Shown here one piece after another: positions 1-7,691 of a stretch of DNA of 64,000 bases. This DNA comes from Catalinimonas alkaloidigena. GTDB taxonomy: Bacteria > Bacteroidota > Bacteroidia > Cytophagales > Flexibacteraceae. The DNA lies in the NCBI RefSeq assembly GCF_900100765.1, contig NZ_FNFO01000002.1, positions 620,001 to 684,000 of the forward strand. The letters are read 5' to 3'. The stretch's first letter is position 1. Each line of letters starts with the position of its first letter. The position numbers and the translations under genes were made by a program. The notes beneath the pieces are model-generated. The model did not search any database and had not been told where the DNA came from. It saw only the letters and a list, made by a program, of their open reading frames with translations.

Positions 1-281
1 ATCTGACTACCCACAGGGACTCCGGACAAATCAAAAGCAAGGTAGCTTCTTAAGATTACGTTCGATCCATCGATGGTCCAGCTCAAACTTTGTAGGCGTT
101 CGCTCTGGCCATAGTTGGTGTTTGGATATTGCAAGTTTACCAGGGCGTCTTTTCCATCCACTGAGTTCGGTTGCAAAACAAGGGTCTGGTCACCAGCTGG
201 CAGTAAGTCTTCTCTGTAGCAAGCGGTGAGTAGACCTACCAACAGGATTGTGAGGAGCGCAGGAATCAACAGGCTTTTCAT
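1..281 (-). CDS. Lipoprotein with DNRLRE-like domain, truncated at window edge
   Basis: The reading frame starts at ATG 279-281 and runs off the left edge, so only the first 93 residues are present. It opens with a lipoprotein signal peptide (MKSLLIPALL...) and a lipobox LLTAC with the modified Cys at residue 21, so export and lipidation are expected. The following part (NYGQSERLQSLSW..., then RSYLAFDLSGVPVGSQ) resembles the start of the DNRLRE domain found in secreted, often carbohydrate-linked Bacteroidota proteins. The lipoprotein call is direct from sequence; the DNRLRE assignment is family resemblance only. It lies outside the prophage. Confidence 0.65.
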   Translation of the reverse strand, partial: MKSLLIPALLTILLVGLLTACYREDLLPAGDQTLVLQPNSVDGKDALVNLQYPNTNYGQSERLQSLSWTIDGSNVILRSYLAFDLSGVPVGSQ

Positions 282-478
282 AAATCTTAATCGCGAATAA
301 GTTGAAAAAATAGGGCAGTGGGGCTTTCGTATGTCATGGAAGTTGCCTGCGGGACGAGTGATCAGGCATTTCAGCGCTATCCCTCTGACGGTGACGAATA
401 AGCTTTACCGATTTGGCTATAACGCAACTTGTATACGTAGTTGTTACACACCTCTTTTGTAGAGTTGGGCACTGTTGC

Positions 479-1072
479 CTATTTGTCCTGAGGGCCCGCA
501 TCCCTTCCTTTGGGAAAATTAGCTTTTAGATTTTGAGAAGCTTTTTTCACGGTTTCTGCAATTCGCTTTTGCCTTGTTGAGTCCTGTTTAGCATTCTTAA
601 TCCATTCGAGGATCCCTCGCTTTGACGAGTTGGGGAAGCGATCGTAGTAATACTTGGCTTTATCATCGCCCTTAAAAGCTTCTTCCAGGTCAGGAGGAAC
701 TACTAGCTGTTCTACATCATTTAAAAAATCCCACGCCCCGTTTTGTTTGGCTTCTTCGACCATTTTCAGGCCCGGTGCTTCCATTCTTCCCTCTTGGGTG
801 AGTCGGGCAATGCGCTCTTTGTTCACCTTCGACCAGTTGCTTGCGGGGTGGCGCGGAAAAATTCGGAGCATAGTTTTTTGCTGATCTAGGCTTTGGGGGA
901 GGCTATCTACCCAACCAAAGCACATGAGTTCGTCTACGAGTTCATCGTAGCTGATGTGTGTGGGACCAAACCCTTTTTTCCATTTTACAAGCCAGACACT
1001 TTCGGCCTGATTATGATTTTCCAGAAGCCAATCTCTTAATTCCGCGATGGTCTCTACAAATACCTTCCCCAT
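479..1072 (-). CDS. YdeI/OmpD-associated family protein
   Basis: 197 residues, typical for the YdeI family. The N-terminal part has the family pattern ISYDELVDELMCFGWVDS followed by PRHPASNWSKVNKERI, and the C-terminal third has the KRGILEWIKNAK segment with a basic helical tail. The family is widespread and cytoplasmic; members have been linked to resistance to some antimicrobial peptides, but the biochemical role is not settled. The gene stands alone, with over 190 bases of non-coding sequence on its 3' side before the truncated lipoprotein gene. Nothing suggests it belongs to the prophage. Confidence 0.8.
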   Translation of the reverse strand: MGKVFVETIAELRDWLLENHNQAESVWLVKWKKGFGPTHISYDELVDELMCFGWVDSLPQSLDQQKTMLRIFPRHPASNWSKVNKERIARLTQEGRMEAPGLKMVEEAKQNGAWDFLNDVEQLVVPPDLEEAFKGDDKAKYYYDRFPNSSKRGILEWIKNAKQDSTRQKRIAETVKKASQNLKANFPKGRDAGPQDK

Positions 1073-1136
1073 AGCACGTATGAATTTTTATTCAAGTGTG
1101 TGTCTCTTCCTTCCCGGTAGCACAGCGGTTTTATTG

Positions 1137-1289
1137 CTATGCCAAAGCAAACAGGAGGGCCATAATGGCCAGGAGAAAACTGGCGACCGCTAAAAGTAGC
1201 GCCCACGTCATGCGCCTAAGCATGTCATGGTCGGTGTTGTGGTAAGGTGGCCTGGCAAAGAGGAGCTGAAGGAAGTGGCGGACTGACAT
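1137..1289 (-). CDS. Small single-span membrane protein, 50 residues
   Basis: An open frame from ATG 1287-1289 to TAG 1137-1139. The first half is polar and basic with a His-rich stretch (PPYHNTDHDM); the second half is one strong hydrophobic helix (WALLLAVASFLLAIMALLFALA) ending at the C-terminus. This is the shape of a tail-anchored small membrane protein. It sits between the chromosomal YdeI-type gene and the last clear phage gene, on the same strand as both, so it could be the last gene of the prophage lysis/late unit or a host gene. I do not recognise a family. The reading frame could be fortuitous. Confidence 0.45.
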   Translation of the reverse strand: MSVRHFLQLLFARPPYHNTDHDMLRRMTWALLLAVASFLLAIMALLFALA

Positions 1290-1347
1290 ACTGGTAATAA
1301 AACGGTGAAAGTGTTTTCTGCTTCGTCCTACAATAGCTATCGTATAA

Positions 1348-1851
1348 CTACTCTAGTGGATACCATAACGAAGGATCGTAGTCAAGGTTATGGCTGGCCG
1401 ATTCGTAGAAGGTCAGCTCGCAACGGTGACCGTATACCTGATCGAAGACAGGGCCGATCTTGAAATACTTGGTGTTGCTCACTTCTAAATTGAACAGGCG
1501 GCCGTTCTCGGGAAGCCGATCGTGCAACAGCTTGGCCAGGATTTGAAAGACGATCTGTTTGGTCTTGCTTTCGATCTGTCGCCGTAGCAACGCATCGTCT
1601 TTGGGGCTGTGCCGTAGCACCTGGAAGGCGCCATGCTGGTAATCCAGGATGTTGTCGGAGCGGTAGTCGACGAGCTGCCCCTCGAACGAATCGATGACCA
1701 GCACATAGTCTTCCGGGCGGAAGTTGCCGCGGCCGCTGATGACTTCCTCCACGTTCATCTGAAAGAAGCGGGGCTTCTGGTCAGTATGCTGCAGGTCCGG
1801 GTGACGTGTCGCCACATCGAGGAAATAGTCGTAGTACTGCTGTTCGGTCAT
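1348..1851 (-). CDS. Phage protein of unknown function, 167 residues
   Basis: Last clear gene of the leftward phage late region. Its start overlaps the stop of the upstream gene by four bases (ATGA), so it is translationally coupled. The protein is soluble, with no signal or membrane segment, aromatic-rich (EQQYYDYFLD near the N-terminus, TFYESASHNLDYDP near the C-terminus) and has a helical middle (DDALLRRQIESKTKQIVFQIL). The size and the place at the 3' end of a head/lysis operon would fit a neck or completion protein, but that is a guess. I do not recognise the family. Confidence 0.7.
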   Translation of the reverse strand: MTEQQYYDYFLDVATRHPDLQHTDQKPRFFQMNVEEVISGRGNFRPEDYVLVIDSFEGQLVDYRSDNILDYQHGAFQVLRHSPKDDALLRRQIESKTKQIVFQILAKLLHDRLPENGRLFNLEVSNTKYFKIGPVFDQVYGHRCELTFYESASHNLDYDPSLWYPLE

Positions 1852-2657
1852 TGCTTTAATTTTTCCTTGAGCGCCTGATCGTCCCGGATCCGGCCATCCA
1901 GATCGTAGAGCACCAGCGTCAGGCGCTGGTAAGACACCTCTTCAAATTTGGTTACATCTCCGGCAAGGCGGCGCATCACTTCCGGCCAGCCATTCTGCCC
2001 CGACGTGACCTGCGTTGATTCGCCGGGCTCCTTAAACACGTTGGGAAAGCGGGCGATGATCAGCGCGCGGCACCCCACGTAGAACATGAGGATGGCCTGA
2101 CGGGTCGCCAGGGGCAGGCGGCTTACGTTTCGCGTGCGGGCCTCCAGCGTGTAATCGTTGTAACGCTCGCGCAGGTCGCCATCCCAGTCGGGCGCCTGCG
2201 GCCGAGCGCCCTTTTTCCGGGGGCGGTAGAGGATGGCCACCAGGCGGTTGAGGTGCTGCTCCTCCTGTGTTTTGGAATAGGCCAGAAAGGCGGCTTCGGC
2301 GTGCATCCATTCGATGAAGCGGAGGCCTTTCAGCTCGTCGTTCGGTCCGTAAAGCCTTTTCAGCCCACGGCGGATGGTGGGAATACGATTCTTCGTTAAG
2401 TCATTCTTTTGAAATAAGAAGTCAGTCAACAGGAGTAGGTCCTGCACGTGGTGCGTCCGGAGTCGGAAGTAGAGGAGCCAGGCCAGCCGCGGTCGACGGT
2501 GCACCTGCAATAGGATGAACAGCACCCGCAGCGCGGCATCGAGCATGGGACGTTGGCTATGGATGATGCCGGCGATGGCCACCAGCTGACGGCGTGTGAG
2601 TTCCTGGAAGCTTCCGGCGATCGCGTAGCTACGCTTGTTAAAGTAGACCTGGTTCAT
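1848..2657 (-). CDS. Phage protein of unknown function, 269 residues
   Basis: Overlaps both neighbours by four bases (ATGA junctions at 1848-1851 and 2654-2657), so it is part of one translationally coupled string with the spanin-like gene upstream. Mostly alpha-helical and strongly basic, with Leu/Arg-rich helices (LDAALRVLFILLQVHRRPRLAWLLYF) that are amphipathic rather than membrane spanning. A block QEEQHLNRLVAILYRPRKKGARPQAP precedes the conserved-looking LPLATRQAILMFYVGCRALI. A function in packaging or virion assembly is possible but cannot be read from the sequence. No known family recognised. Confidence 0.7.
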   Translation of the reverse strand: MNQVYFNKRSYAIAGSFQELTRRQLVAIAGIIHSQRPMLDAALRVLFILLQVHRRPRLAWLLYFRLRTHHVQDLLLLTDFLFQKNDLTKNRIPTIRRGLKRLYGPNDELKGLRFIEWMHAEAAFLAYSKTQEEQHLNRLVAILYRPRKKGARPQAPDWDGDLRERYNDYTLEARTRNVSRLPLATRQAILMFYVGCRALIIARFPNVFKEPGESTQVTSGQNGWPEVMRRLAGDVTKFEEVSYQRLTLVLYDLDGRIRDDQALKEKLKQ

Positions 2658-3100
2658 TTCAGCGGAGCGCCCGATGCGCGTAAACTAAGCTTGAGGACAA
2701 AGACGGTGAGCCGGATCAGGAACGTCAGCAAGACACCCAGGCCCACCCACCAGTACCAGGCGATGGCTTTTGTCGCTGGGTGAAATACTGTGGTTGCGTG
2801 GGGTAGCGTTACCGGAATCGTATCGCGGACCGTGAGCGTATCGCAGTAGGCATAGACGTAGGTGGTGTCGTAGTAGCGGTGAATGACCACCCGTGCCCGT
2901 CCCTGGTGCTCTTCTATACGCAGGTGCGTGGTATCCGTGTGAAAGCGGGTCACAACGGAATCTTTGGGCACAGCCACCGCAATGGGAACGGCGATCTGCA
3001 CCGTGTCGACCACCGTTTCGGCAAACTTCCGCTGACACCGCTGGTAAGTAGCACAGCCACTCAGGAGGAGAAGCACCAGTAAACAGCGTAGTGTCCTCAT
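2654..3100 (-). CDS. Putative unimolecular spanin (lipoprotein with C-terminal membrane helix)
   Basis: 148 residues with a signal peptide and lipobox (LLLLSGC, Cys16), then a beta-rich periplasmic stretch (DSVVTRFHTDTTHLRI, RVVIHRYYDTTYVYAY) and one strong membrane helix near the C-terminus (about residues 114-136, WYWWVGLGVLLTFLIRLTVF). An outer-membrane lipid anchor at one end and an inner-membrane helix at the other is the layout of u-spanins, such as phage T1 gp11, which fuse inner and outer membranes at the last step of lysis. The lysozyme gene lies less than 1 kb upstream in the same operon. ATGA overlaps join it to both neighbours. The function is inferred from topology and context. 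Confidence 0.65.
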   Translation of the reverse strand: MRTLRCLLVLLLLSGCATYQRCQRKFAETVVDTVQIAVPIAVAVPKDSVVTRFHTDTTHLRIEEHQGRARVVIHRYYDTTYVYAYCDTLTVRDTIPVTLPHATTVFHPATKAIAWYWWVGLGVLLTFLIRLTVFVLKLSLRASGAPLK

Positions 3101-3714
3101 CGTTTCTTGATTTTATCACCCCAGACATTGCGGTTGCCCTTCTGGGTGCCGCGCTTCCACCACGGAATCTTCGGTTGTTTCTTCTTCGGTTTCAGCTCCA
3201 GCAATTGCCGGGCGGTGTTCTGGTTGATGGCGTGCTCGGCTTCTTCCACTTTCTCCCCTACCTGACGCACGTGCATGATGATGAGCGAATCCGAGCCGGT
3301 GCGGGCCAGTGAGTCGATGAGCTGTACCTGGTCGAACAGCCGGTCCGTGTTGGTGGAGATGCGCACGATGGCCGCATTTTGCAGGGCAACCGCCCGGTGG
3401 GCGGCCCGTGCCTGGGCATAGTTGCGGTCCAGCTTCGCTTCGATTTCGGTCTGCTTGCGCAGCACTTCCAGGATGGCGCTGGTGTCGATCCGGGTGTAGA
3501 AGTCCCGATCCCGCTCGGCCTGGTGGCGCCAGTAGGTGATGGATTCGTCTTTGTCCTCGATGGCTTTGGCCAGCAGGTGGTTCTGCTCCTGCGCGGCTTC
3601 CTTCTCCTTGCGCTCGGTCTGTTTCTGGTAGGACTCCAGGAAGTTCCAGCCCGTCAGCAGGGCAAACAGGCAGAAAACGGTCAGAAGGAAGAGCCGATTG
3701 TCACTTATTCTCAT
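3097..3714 (-). CDS. Membrane-anchored coiled-coil protein of the lysis region
   Basis: I place the start at ATG 3712-3714, which leaves a short overlap with the upstream gene; a longer form from 3765 is possible. The protein has one N-terminal membrane helix (about residues 7-22, RLFLLTVFCLFALLTG), then a long charged helical region suited to coiled coil (QKQTERKEKEAAQEQNHL through EAEHAINQNTARQLLELK) and a very basic tail (KPKKKQPKIPWWKRGTQK). An N-anchored long coiled coil next to an endolysin resembles an inner-membrane spanin, but the adjacent u-spanin-like gene would make that redundant; it could instead be a holin partner or a tether. Confidence 0.65.
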   Translation of the reverse strand: MRISDNRLFLLTVFCLFALLTGWNFLESYQKQTERKEKEAAQEQNHLLAKAIEDKDESITYWRHQAERDRDFYTRIDTSAILEVLRKQTEIEAKLDRNYAQARAAHRAVALQNAAIVRISTNTDRLFDQVQLIDSLARTGSDSLIIMHVRQVGEKVEEAEHAINQNTARQLLELKPKKKQPKIPWWKRGTQKGNRNVWGDKIKKR

Positions 3715-3946
3715 GGTTGAAAAGGCGGTTTTCCAGGTCTTTGATGCGCTGGTTTTTGTCTTCACGTTCTTTGTCCAGCAGGTTTTCCAGCTCGGTGATG
3801 CGCTCGGCTTGTGCCTTGTTGAGCTGATTTTGTGCCGTCATCATGCGCCACATCCAGGTCATGCAAAACACACCCACCGAGCCGAAAAGGCCGACTTTGG
3901 CGATGGTTTCGCCCGACAGCTGCATGAGGTAGTCTAGTGCGTTCAT
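3701..3946 (-). CDS. Holin-like small membrane protein
   Basis: 81 residues: one membrane helix (about residues 15-34, TIAKVGLFGSVGVFCMTWMW) followed by a charged coiled coil (QAERITELENLLDKEREDKNQRIKDLENR). It lies directly downstream of the lysozyme gene and upstream of the other membrane-anchored lysis genes. Small size, a single span and this position are what one expects of a holin or holin accessory, which would let the cytoplasmic lysozyme reach the wall. Single-span proteins with coiled coils are common in phage lysis cassettes of this phylum, but no specific family is recognised, so holin is a contextual call. Confidence 0.6.
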   Translation of the reverse strand: MNALDYLMQLSGETIAKVGLFGSVGVFCMTWMWRMMTAQNQLNKAQAERITELENLLDKEREDKNQRIKDLENRLFNHENK

Positions 3947-3962
3947 TCATTTCTGCGTCGGT

Positions 3963-4430
3963 TTACAGGAAGTAGAGCGTAGCTTCGGCCGCCCGCCGGC
4001 GGACCAGGCCGTTTAAGACGTGGCCGTTGCTGCGCTTCCACTTGGCGAACTCGGCCGCGATCGCCGGATCAGAGGGGTTCGCATTGACCCGCTTCAGGAG
4101 GGTCGAGTCGCCCAAGCCTTCGGCGATGTCGTCCGCATCGATGTCGGAGCCGACGTTGTAAGCAAAGGAGACCAGCGCTGAAAACTGATTTTCGTTGACC
4201 TTCACCTTCAACAGGCTCCGCACATCGTCGGAGAAGCGATCGAGCCAGTAGTGGAACAGGCGCTCGGCCCGTTCGCGGGTAATGGTTTCGCCGGGCTTGA
4301 CGGGGCGGCCGTTTTCCCAGCGGGTGTTGCCCCACCCTAGGGTCCAGCATCCCGCCGGACACAAATATGCCTGCGGTTCAAACTTTTCGAACGAGCGGAT
4401 CAGCGCGATGCCTTGGCTGTTGAGTTGCAT
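3963..4430 (-). CDS. Phage lysozyme (endolysin), GH24 family
   Basis: 155 residues, the normal length for a single-domain GH24 muramidase that cleaves the MurNAc-GlcNAc bond of peptidoglycan. The N-terminal catalytic block is clear: FEKFEPQAYLCPAGCWTLGWGNT. Spacing gives the catalytic triad Glu15, Cys24 and Thr30, the E-8-C-5-T arrangement of the P22/P1 branch rather than the Glu-Asp-Thr of T4. The rest shows the helical lobe with NENQFSALVSFAYNVG and the C-terminal GLVRRRAAE, both family signatures. There is no signal peptide or SAR anchor, so release depends on a holin; a holin-like gene follows directly. Confidence 0.93.
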   Translation of the reverse strand: MQLNSQGIALIRSFEKFEPQAYLCPAGCWTLGWGNTRWENGRPVKPGETITRERAERLFHYWLDRFSDDVRSLLKVKVNENQFSALVSFAYNVGSDIDADDIAEGLGDSTLLKRVNANPSDPAIAAEFAKWKRSNGHVLNGLVRRRAAEATLYFL

Positions 4431-4432
4431 GG

Positions 4433-5404
4433 TTAGCCTGTAAAGAAGGTTCCGGAAGTAGGATTGGGGGGCAAAGGGGACGCGGGGGCTTCGTAGAGCG
4501 GGTAGTCGTCGCCGTTCATCAGGAGAAACTGCGTCAGCTCCTGAAGGGCTAAATAGCCGTCGGCTTCCCGCTTGCGGCGTAGGAGGCCGACCCGTTGCAG
4601 ATCGGCGGGGCCTCGGCTGTCCACCAGGCGCGACGCCGAGTTGTCGAACAGGGTGATGCCGTCGTCTTCGAGGGTGACGGCCAGGTCATCCAGGCCCTCG
4701 GCCAGTGCCAGGTGCGCTACTACGGGCCGGATCCATTCGATCAGTTCCTGATGGGCCTCGCTTACGTTGCCCGCTTTCATCTCTTCCTTCAGCTGCTGAA
4801 ACAGGGCTTTGCCCAGCACGGGCAGAATGCAGCGCTGTTCCACGCTGCGGAAGGCCGGTCTGAGTGCCAAAAACAGCCGGCGCGAGGTGCCGACGTTAGG
4901 GATCAGGTAGGCCAGTTGCTCGGTGGTACTGACAAACCCTTCCCGGTACTGCGTGCAGGCCTGGGAGGCTTTCCAGTCAGTAAAGATCTCGGTATGCGCC
5001 TCCAGGAAGGCCAGGACGTCCTCGAGGCCGGCCAGTCCCGTATCGCGGAAGGACGCTTCCAGCTTGCGGATCTGCCACTCAAACGCGGTCTTCTGGGTAT
5101 CGCTGACGGAGATCTTGAAGCCCGTCGACGTCGCTTCGACCTGTCCGAACGGGATGTAGAGCATGAAGGCCAGGTTGGCCACGGCCAGCTGGCAGAGTGC
5201 CAGGAGTTCTTGCCACGTGTCGTTAAGCGGTGTCGTCTCCCTCTCCTCGTACTTCTCCTGGAGGTTCGCATACTCTTTCTCACCCAGGGCACGGCGCAGC
5301 CAGCGGTTTTCCGCCTGCCGCAGGTAGGGCTTTACATCACCGAACTGGAAGGTGACGTTGGCGGGTAGGTACTCCCGCAGCTCATCGGTAGTCTTGAACA
5401 GCAT
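4433..5404 (-). CDS. DUF6712-like phage protein with internal duplication
   Basis: 323 residues. The start (MLFKTTDELREYLPANVTF, then KPYLRQAENRWLRRALGEKEY) looks like the DUF6712 proteins found next to portal and head genes in Bacteroidota phages. The second half repeats the same pattern: TEQLAYLIPNVGTSRRLFLA with RPAFRSVEQRCILPVLGKALF aligns with the first copy by eye, so the protein is a tandem duplication of an approximately 150-residue helical unit. That fits a head-tail connector or adaptor-like subunit, but the role is inferred. The gene follows the 105-residue gene with a one-base overlap and precedes lysozyme by two bases. Confidence 0.65.
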   Translation of the reverse strand: MLFKTTDELREYLPANVTFQFGDVKPYLRQAENRWLRRALGEKEYANLQEKYEERETTPLNDTWQELLALCQLAVANLAFMLYIPFGQVEATSTGFKISVSDTQKTAFEWQIRKLEASFRDTGLAGLEDVLAFLEAHTEIFTDWKASQACTQYREGFVSTTEQLAYLIPNVGTSRRLFLALRPAFRSVEQRCILPVLGKALFQQLKEEMKAGNVSEAHQELIEWIRPVVAHLALAEGLDDLAVTLEDDGITLFDNSASRLVDSRGPADLQRVGLLRRKREADGYLALQELTQFLLMNGDDYPLYEAPASPLPPNPTSGTFFTG

Positions 5405-5721
5405 CAGGCCGCCGGGTTTGGTTGGTTTCTATACCGCAGCATGTAGCGGCGCACCCCTTCTTCGCCTTCGCTGGCCAGGACCTGCACCAGGCGGCTGAAG
5501 TGGTTGACCGGCTGCGTACCGCGGGCCACTTTGTAGCGGGCTTTCGGGTCAATAGCATCACCTCCTTTTACGTTGATATGGGGGGTGTCTTTGAGTAGCT
5601 GATGCCCGTCTTTGACGGCACAGACCGGATGGGCCGGGGCTTGGGGTAGCATGGCCGCTAGCTTTTGCAGCTGCGCTTTCTCTTTCTTGGTGACCGCACG
5701 GCGGCCCGTGATTCTAGGCAT
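5404..5721 (-). CDS. Small basic phage protein downstream of portal
   Basis: 105 residues, soluble and strongly basic at the N-terminus (MPRITGRRAVTKKEKAQLQK), with a C-terminal helical part (HFSRLVQVLASEGEEGVRRYMLRY). It overlaps the end of the portal gene by eight bases and the start of the DUF6712-like gene by one base, so it belongs to the portal-connector cluster. Small proteins at this position are often head-completion or internal proteins. No motif identifies a family; a nucleic-acid-binding role is only suggested by the charge. Confidence 0.6.
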   Translation of the reverse strand: MPRITGRRAVTKKEKAQLQKLAAMLPQAPAHPVCAVKDGHQLLKDTPHINVKGGDAIDPKARYKVARGTQPVNHFSRLVQVLASEGEEGVRRYMLRYRNQPNPAA

Positions 5722-7048
5722 GGTCTTTCGGCGTAGTTTGACGTTGAGAAGGAGTGATGTGGTCGAGGGTTTGGAGGTGCGGCCGGCGGAAGCGGAATTC
5801 GATCTCCGGATCCCAGCCGTTGTAGTCGCGAATGAAGTGCAGCGGCTCCAGGATGATGTCCTGATGAATCTGGCAGTCGGTCAGGTACATGTTGAGGTGT
5901 TCGCGCACGTCCGAGCCGCTGCCGGCGCCCATGCCGCCCTTGCCCGGCGTGTTGCCGATCAGCGCGGCCGGCACACCCAGCGCGTAGAGCAGGTGTGAGC
6001 TGGCTTCCTGCGAATCCTCCACGTAGGCCCCGTCTTTTAGCTTGTCTTCCAGCGGGGTGATGGACCAACCCGGAAACTCTTTGTTGAAGTGAGGATCGAA
6101 CTTGGAAGAGGTCATGATGGCCTTGCCCGCGTTTTTAGCGCCCTGCAGGAAATCGTTGAAGCGCTTCAGCTCCTCATCCATCAGCGCCTGTTTCTCTTCC
6201 GGCTTCTTTTTGCTCCAGTCCGGATACTTCCATTCCCACCAGTACATCGGCACGTTGATGTGATACTTGACGGTGATCTGGTTCTTCATCAGCGCCCGCT
6301 TGAATTCGGGAATGGCCTGGGCAAACTCCAGCCAGCCGGAGCCGCGGAGTGAATCCCAGTGCGCCAGCTGGTAGTAGGTTTTGCCGGGCGTGGGGTAAGA
6401 GACCGGGTAAATGTATTTCCAGTCGTTGCCCTGCCGGAGGTTGTAGACCGGATCGAAATAGGGATCCAGGACGCGGACCTTCTGCGTCTCTTGGCTGGTG
6501 GCATCGGCTCCGTCGGCCCAGTTGGCCGAGATGTAGCACCAGTCGACCAGGCCGGTCCGGGGATTCTGAAGGGCCCAGCGACAGAACGAAGCTTCCTGGA
6601 TGTAGAGCCCCAGGATCTGGGTGCGGTCTTTCGACAGGATGAGTTCCGGAAAGATGTTGTAGAACCAGTAGAAGTCGGTGCAGGCCTCGATGAGGTAACG
6701 GCGGATGTTGGTGTAGCGCAGGAAGGTTTCAATGGCCGGCACCTTCATCAGCTCGAAAGTTTCCTTTCCGTCCCGGATCACGGTCTTGCCGTAGCACAGA
6801 CCGCCGGCATAAAGGAGGCGCGCCTTCTTGTCCAGCGTGGAAGGCACAATGGTGTTTTTGCTGCACTCCGTCAGCACCGTCTGCGGAAACAGGTTGTCAT
6901 CGCCCCAGTGCGCCAGCGTCTGGTCCGTCGGGTGGTTGATGGCCACCGGCGCGGTCGTCGTGGCCTTGTGTTGCTCCATCGTGACGGCAGCCTCGTGAGA
7001 GGGCAGGTAAGCCACCGTGGCATCTCGGTTGATCAGGACAGTGCTCAT
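5714..7048 (-). CDS. Phage portal protein
   Basis: 444 residues. Portal proteins form the dodecameric ring through which DNA enters the capsid. Evidence: an N-terminal block with HWGDDNLFPQTVL and TLDKKARLLYAGGLCYG, a long central alpha/beta body, and the C-terminal stretch EASSHLLYALGVPAALIGNTPG then GKGGMGAGSGSDVREHLNMY, which resembles the tunnel-loop/clip region of Bacteroidota phage portals. Context agrees: terminase lies upstream and connector and lysis genes downstream, all on one strand. The start overlaps the stop of the 98-residue gene by one base. Family recognition is by resemblance and context. Confidence 0.8.
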   Translation of the reverse strand: MSTVLINRDATVAYLPSHEAAVTMEQHKATTTAPVAINHPTDQTLAHWGDDNLFPQTVLTECSKNTIVPSTLDKKARLLYAGGLCYGKTVIRDGKETFELMKVPAIETFLRYTNIRRYLIEACTDFYWFYNIFPELILSKDRTQILGLYIQEASFCRWALQNPRTGLVDWCYISANWADGADATSQETQKVRVLDPYFDPVYNLRQGNDWKYIYPVSYPTPGKTYYQLAHWDSLRGSGWLEFAQAIPEFKRALMKNQITVKYHINVPMYWWEWKYPDWSKKKPEEKQALMDEELKRFNDFLQGAKNAGKAIMTSSKFDPHFNKEFPGWSITPLEDKLKDGAYVEDSQEASSHLLYALGVPAALIGNTPGKGGMGAGSGSDVREHLNMYLTDCQIHQDIILEPLHFIRDYNGWDPEIEFRFRRPHLQTLDHITPSQRQTTPKDHA

Positions 7049-7344
7049 TACCAGGCGACGTCTTGGCTGTTGAATTCGACAATGAGGCGGGTATGCACGC
7101 TGCGGATCTGTTCCGATTGCGGGATCAGCACGTTGATCCGGGCCCGCTGGCGATGACTGGGTTTAGCTGCTGAGCCTACCTGACGCTGGTGACGGGGCAG
7201 GGCCTTGACCTTGCGCGAGAGGACGACCTGACGGAGTTCGACCCGTTCGCCATCCTTGGTGTAGAAGACCAGGTTGAAGGGCACGGGCTCCTTCCGCTCG
7301 TCGAGCTGTTCCATCTGGCGAAGGGCATCACGCAGTAAAATCAT
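7048..7344 (-). CDS. Small phage protein upstream of portal
   Basis: 98 residues, ATG at 7342-7344. The start MILLRDALRQMEQLDERKEPVPFNLVFYTKDGE is like a small conserved protein seen before portal genes in phages of this phylum; the middle is beta-rich (RVELRQVVLSRK) and the rest basic (RHQRQVGSAAKPSHRQRAR). It is the first gene of a unit that continues with portal, connector and lysis genes, because over 300 bases separate it from terminase. A promoter-like element ends four bases before its start codon, so the message may be nearly leaderless. No function assigned. Confidence 0.6.
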   Translation of the reverse strand: MILLRDALRQMEQLDERKEPVPFNLVFYTKDGERVELRQVVLSRKVKALPRHQRQVGSAAKPSHRQRARINVLIPQSEQIRSVHTRLIVEFNSQDVAW

Positions 7345-7348
7345 GATG

Positions 7349-7386
7349 CCAAGATGGGGCCGGCACCAGGGGAAAAAAAGGACAAG
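7349..7386 (-). promoter_or_regulatory. Two-block promoter-like element before the portal unit
   Basis: On the minus strand CTTGTCC plus a T run (7374-7386), then CCATCTTGG (7349-7357), with 29 bases from the first base of one block to the first of the other. The same pair with the same 29-base offset occurs at 14281-14318 before the protease-scaffold gene. The blocks have the spacing of Bacteroidota -33/-7 elements, and the second block is a loose match to TAnnTTTG. A phage-specific promoter is the inference. Confidence 0.5.
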
Positions 7387-7691
7387 ACGCGGTCGGCTAG
7401 ACGGAGCTGGCTAGACAGAGTGTACCCTATAGACAAAGGGTTGGTCGGTGAGTAGCATAGGATAGTCACGTAACTACTCTCCATGCCAAATGGTGGCAAG
7501 GCAGCTCGCTACCTCAATCATATATCGTGTGGATCTCCTATGGCAATTGCCACGACGCGGTAGGGCGGGTCGTGGTGAGAAGTGCCATCTTGAGACAAAT
7601 CCTGTCGAGAAAACGCCCAAAAAGCGCCTTTTTAGCTTTCTAAGGCCATTTCTTGTTTCAAAAAATGAGAAAGGCGTGCATTGGGTTTTAC
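7387..7691. other. Non-coding gap between terminase and the portal unit
   Basis: About 300 bases without a supported gene. It holds a 12-bp palindrome TGGCAATTGCCA at 7541-7552, found again at 7897-7908 inside the terminase gene. The sequence is richer in A and T near 7600-7680 (AAAAAGCGCCTTTTT) than the flanking phage genes. An open frame on the minus strand spanning 7474-7758 overlaps the terminase 3' end and has no protein-like features. A transcription break between terminase and portal units probably falls here. Confidence 0.4.
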
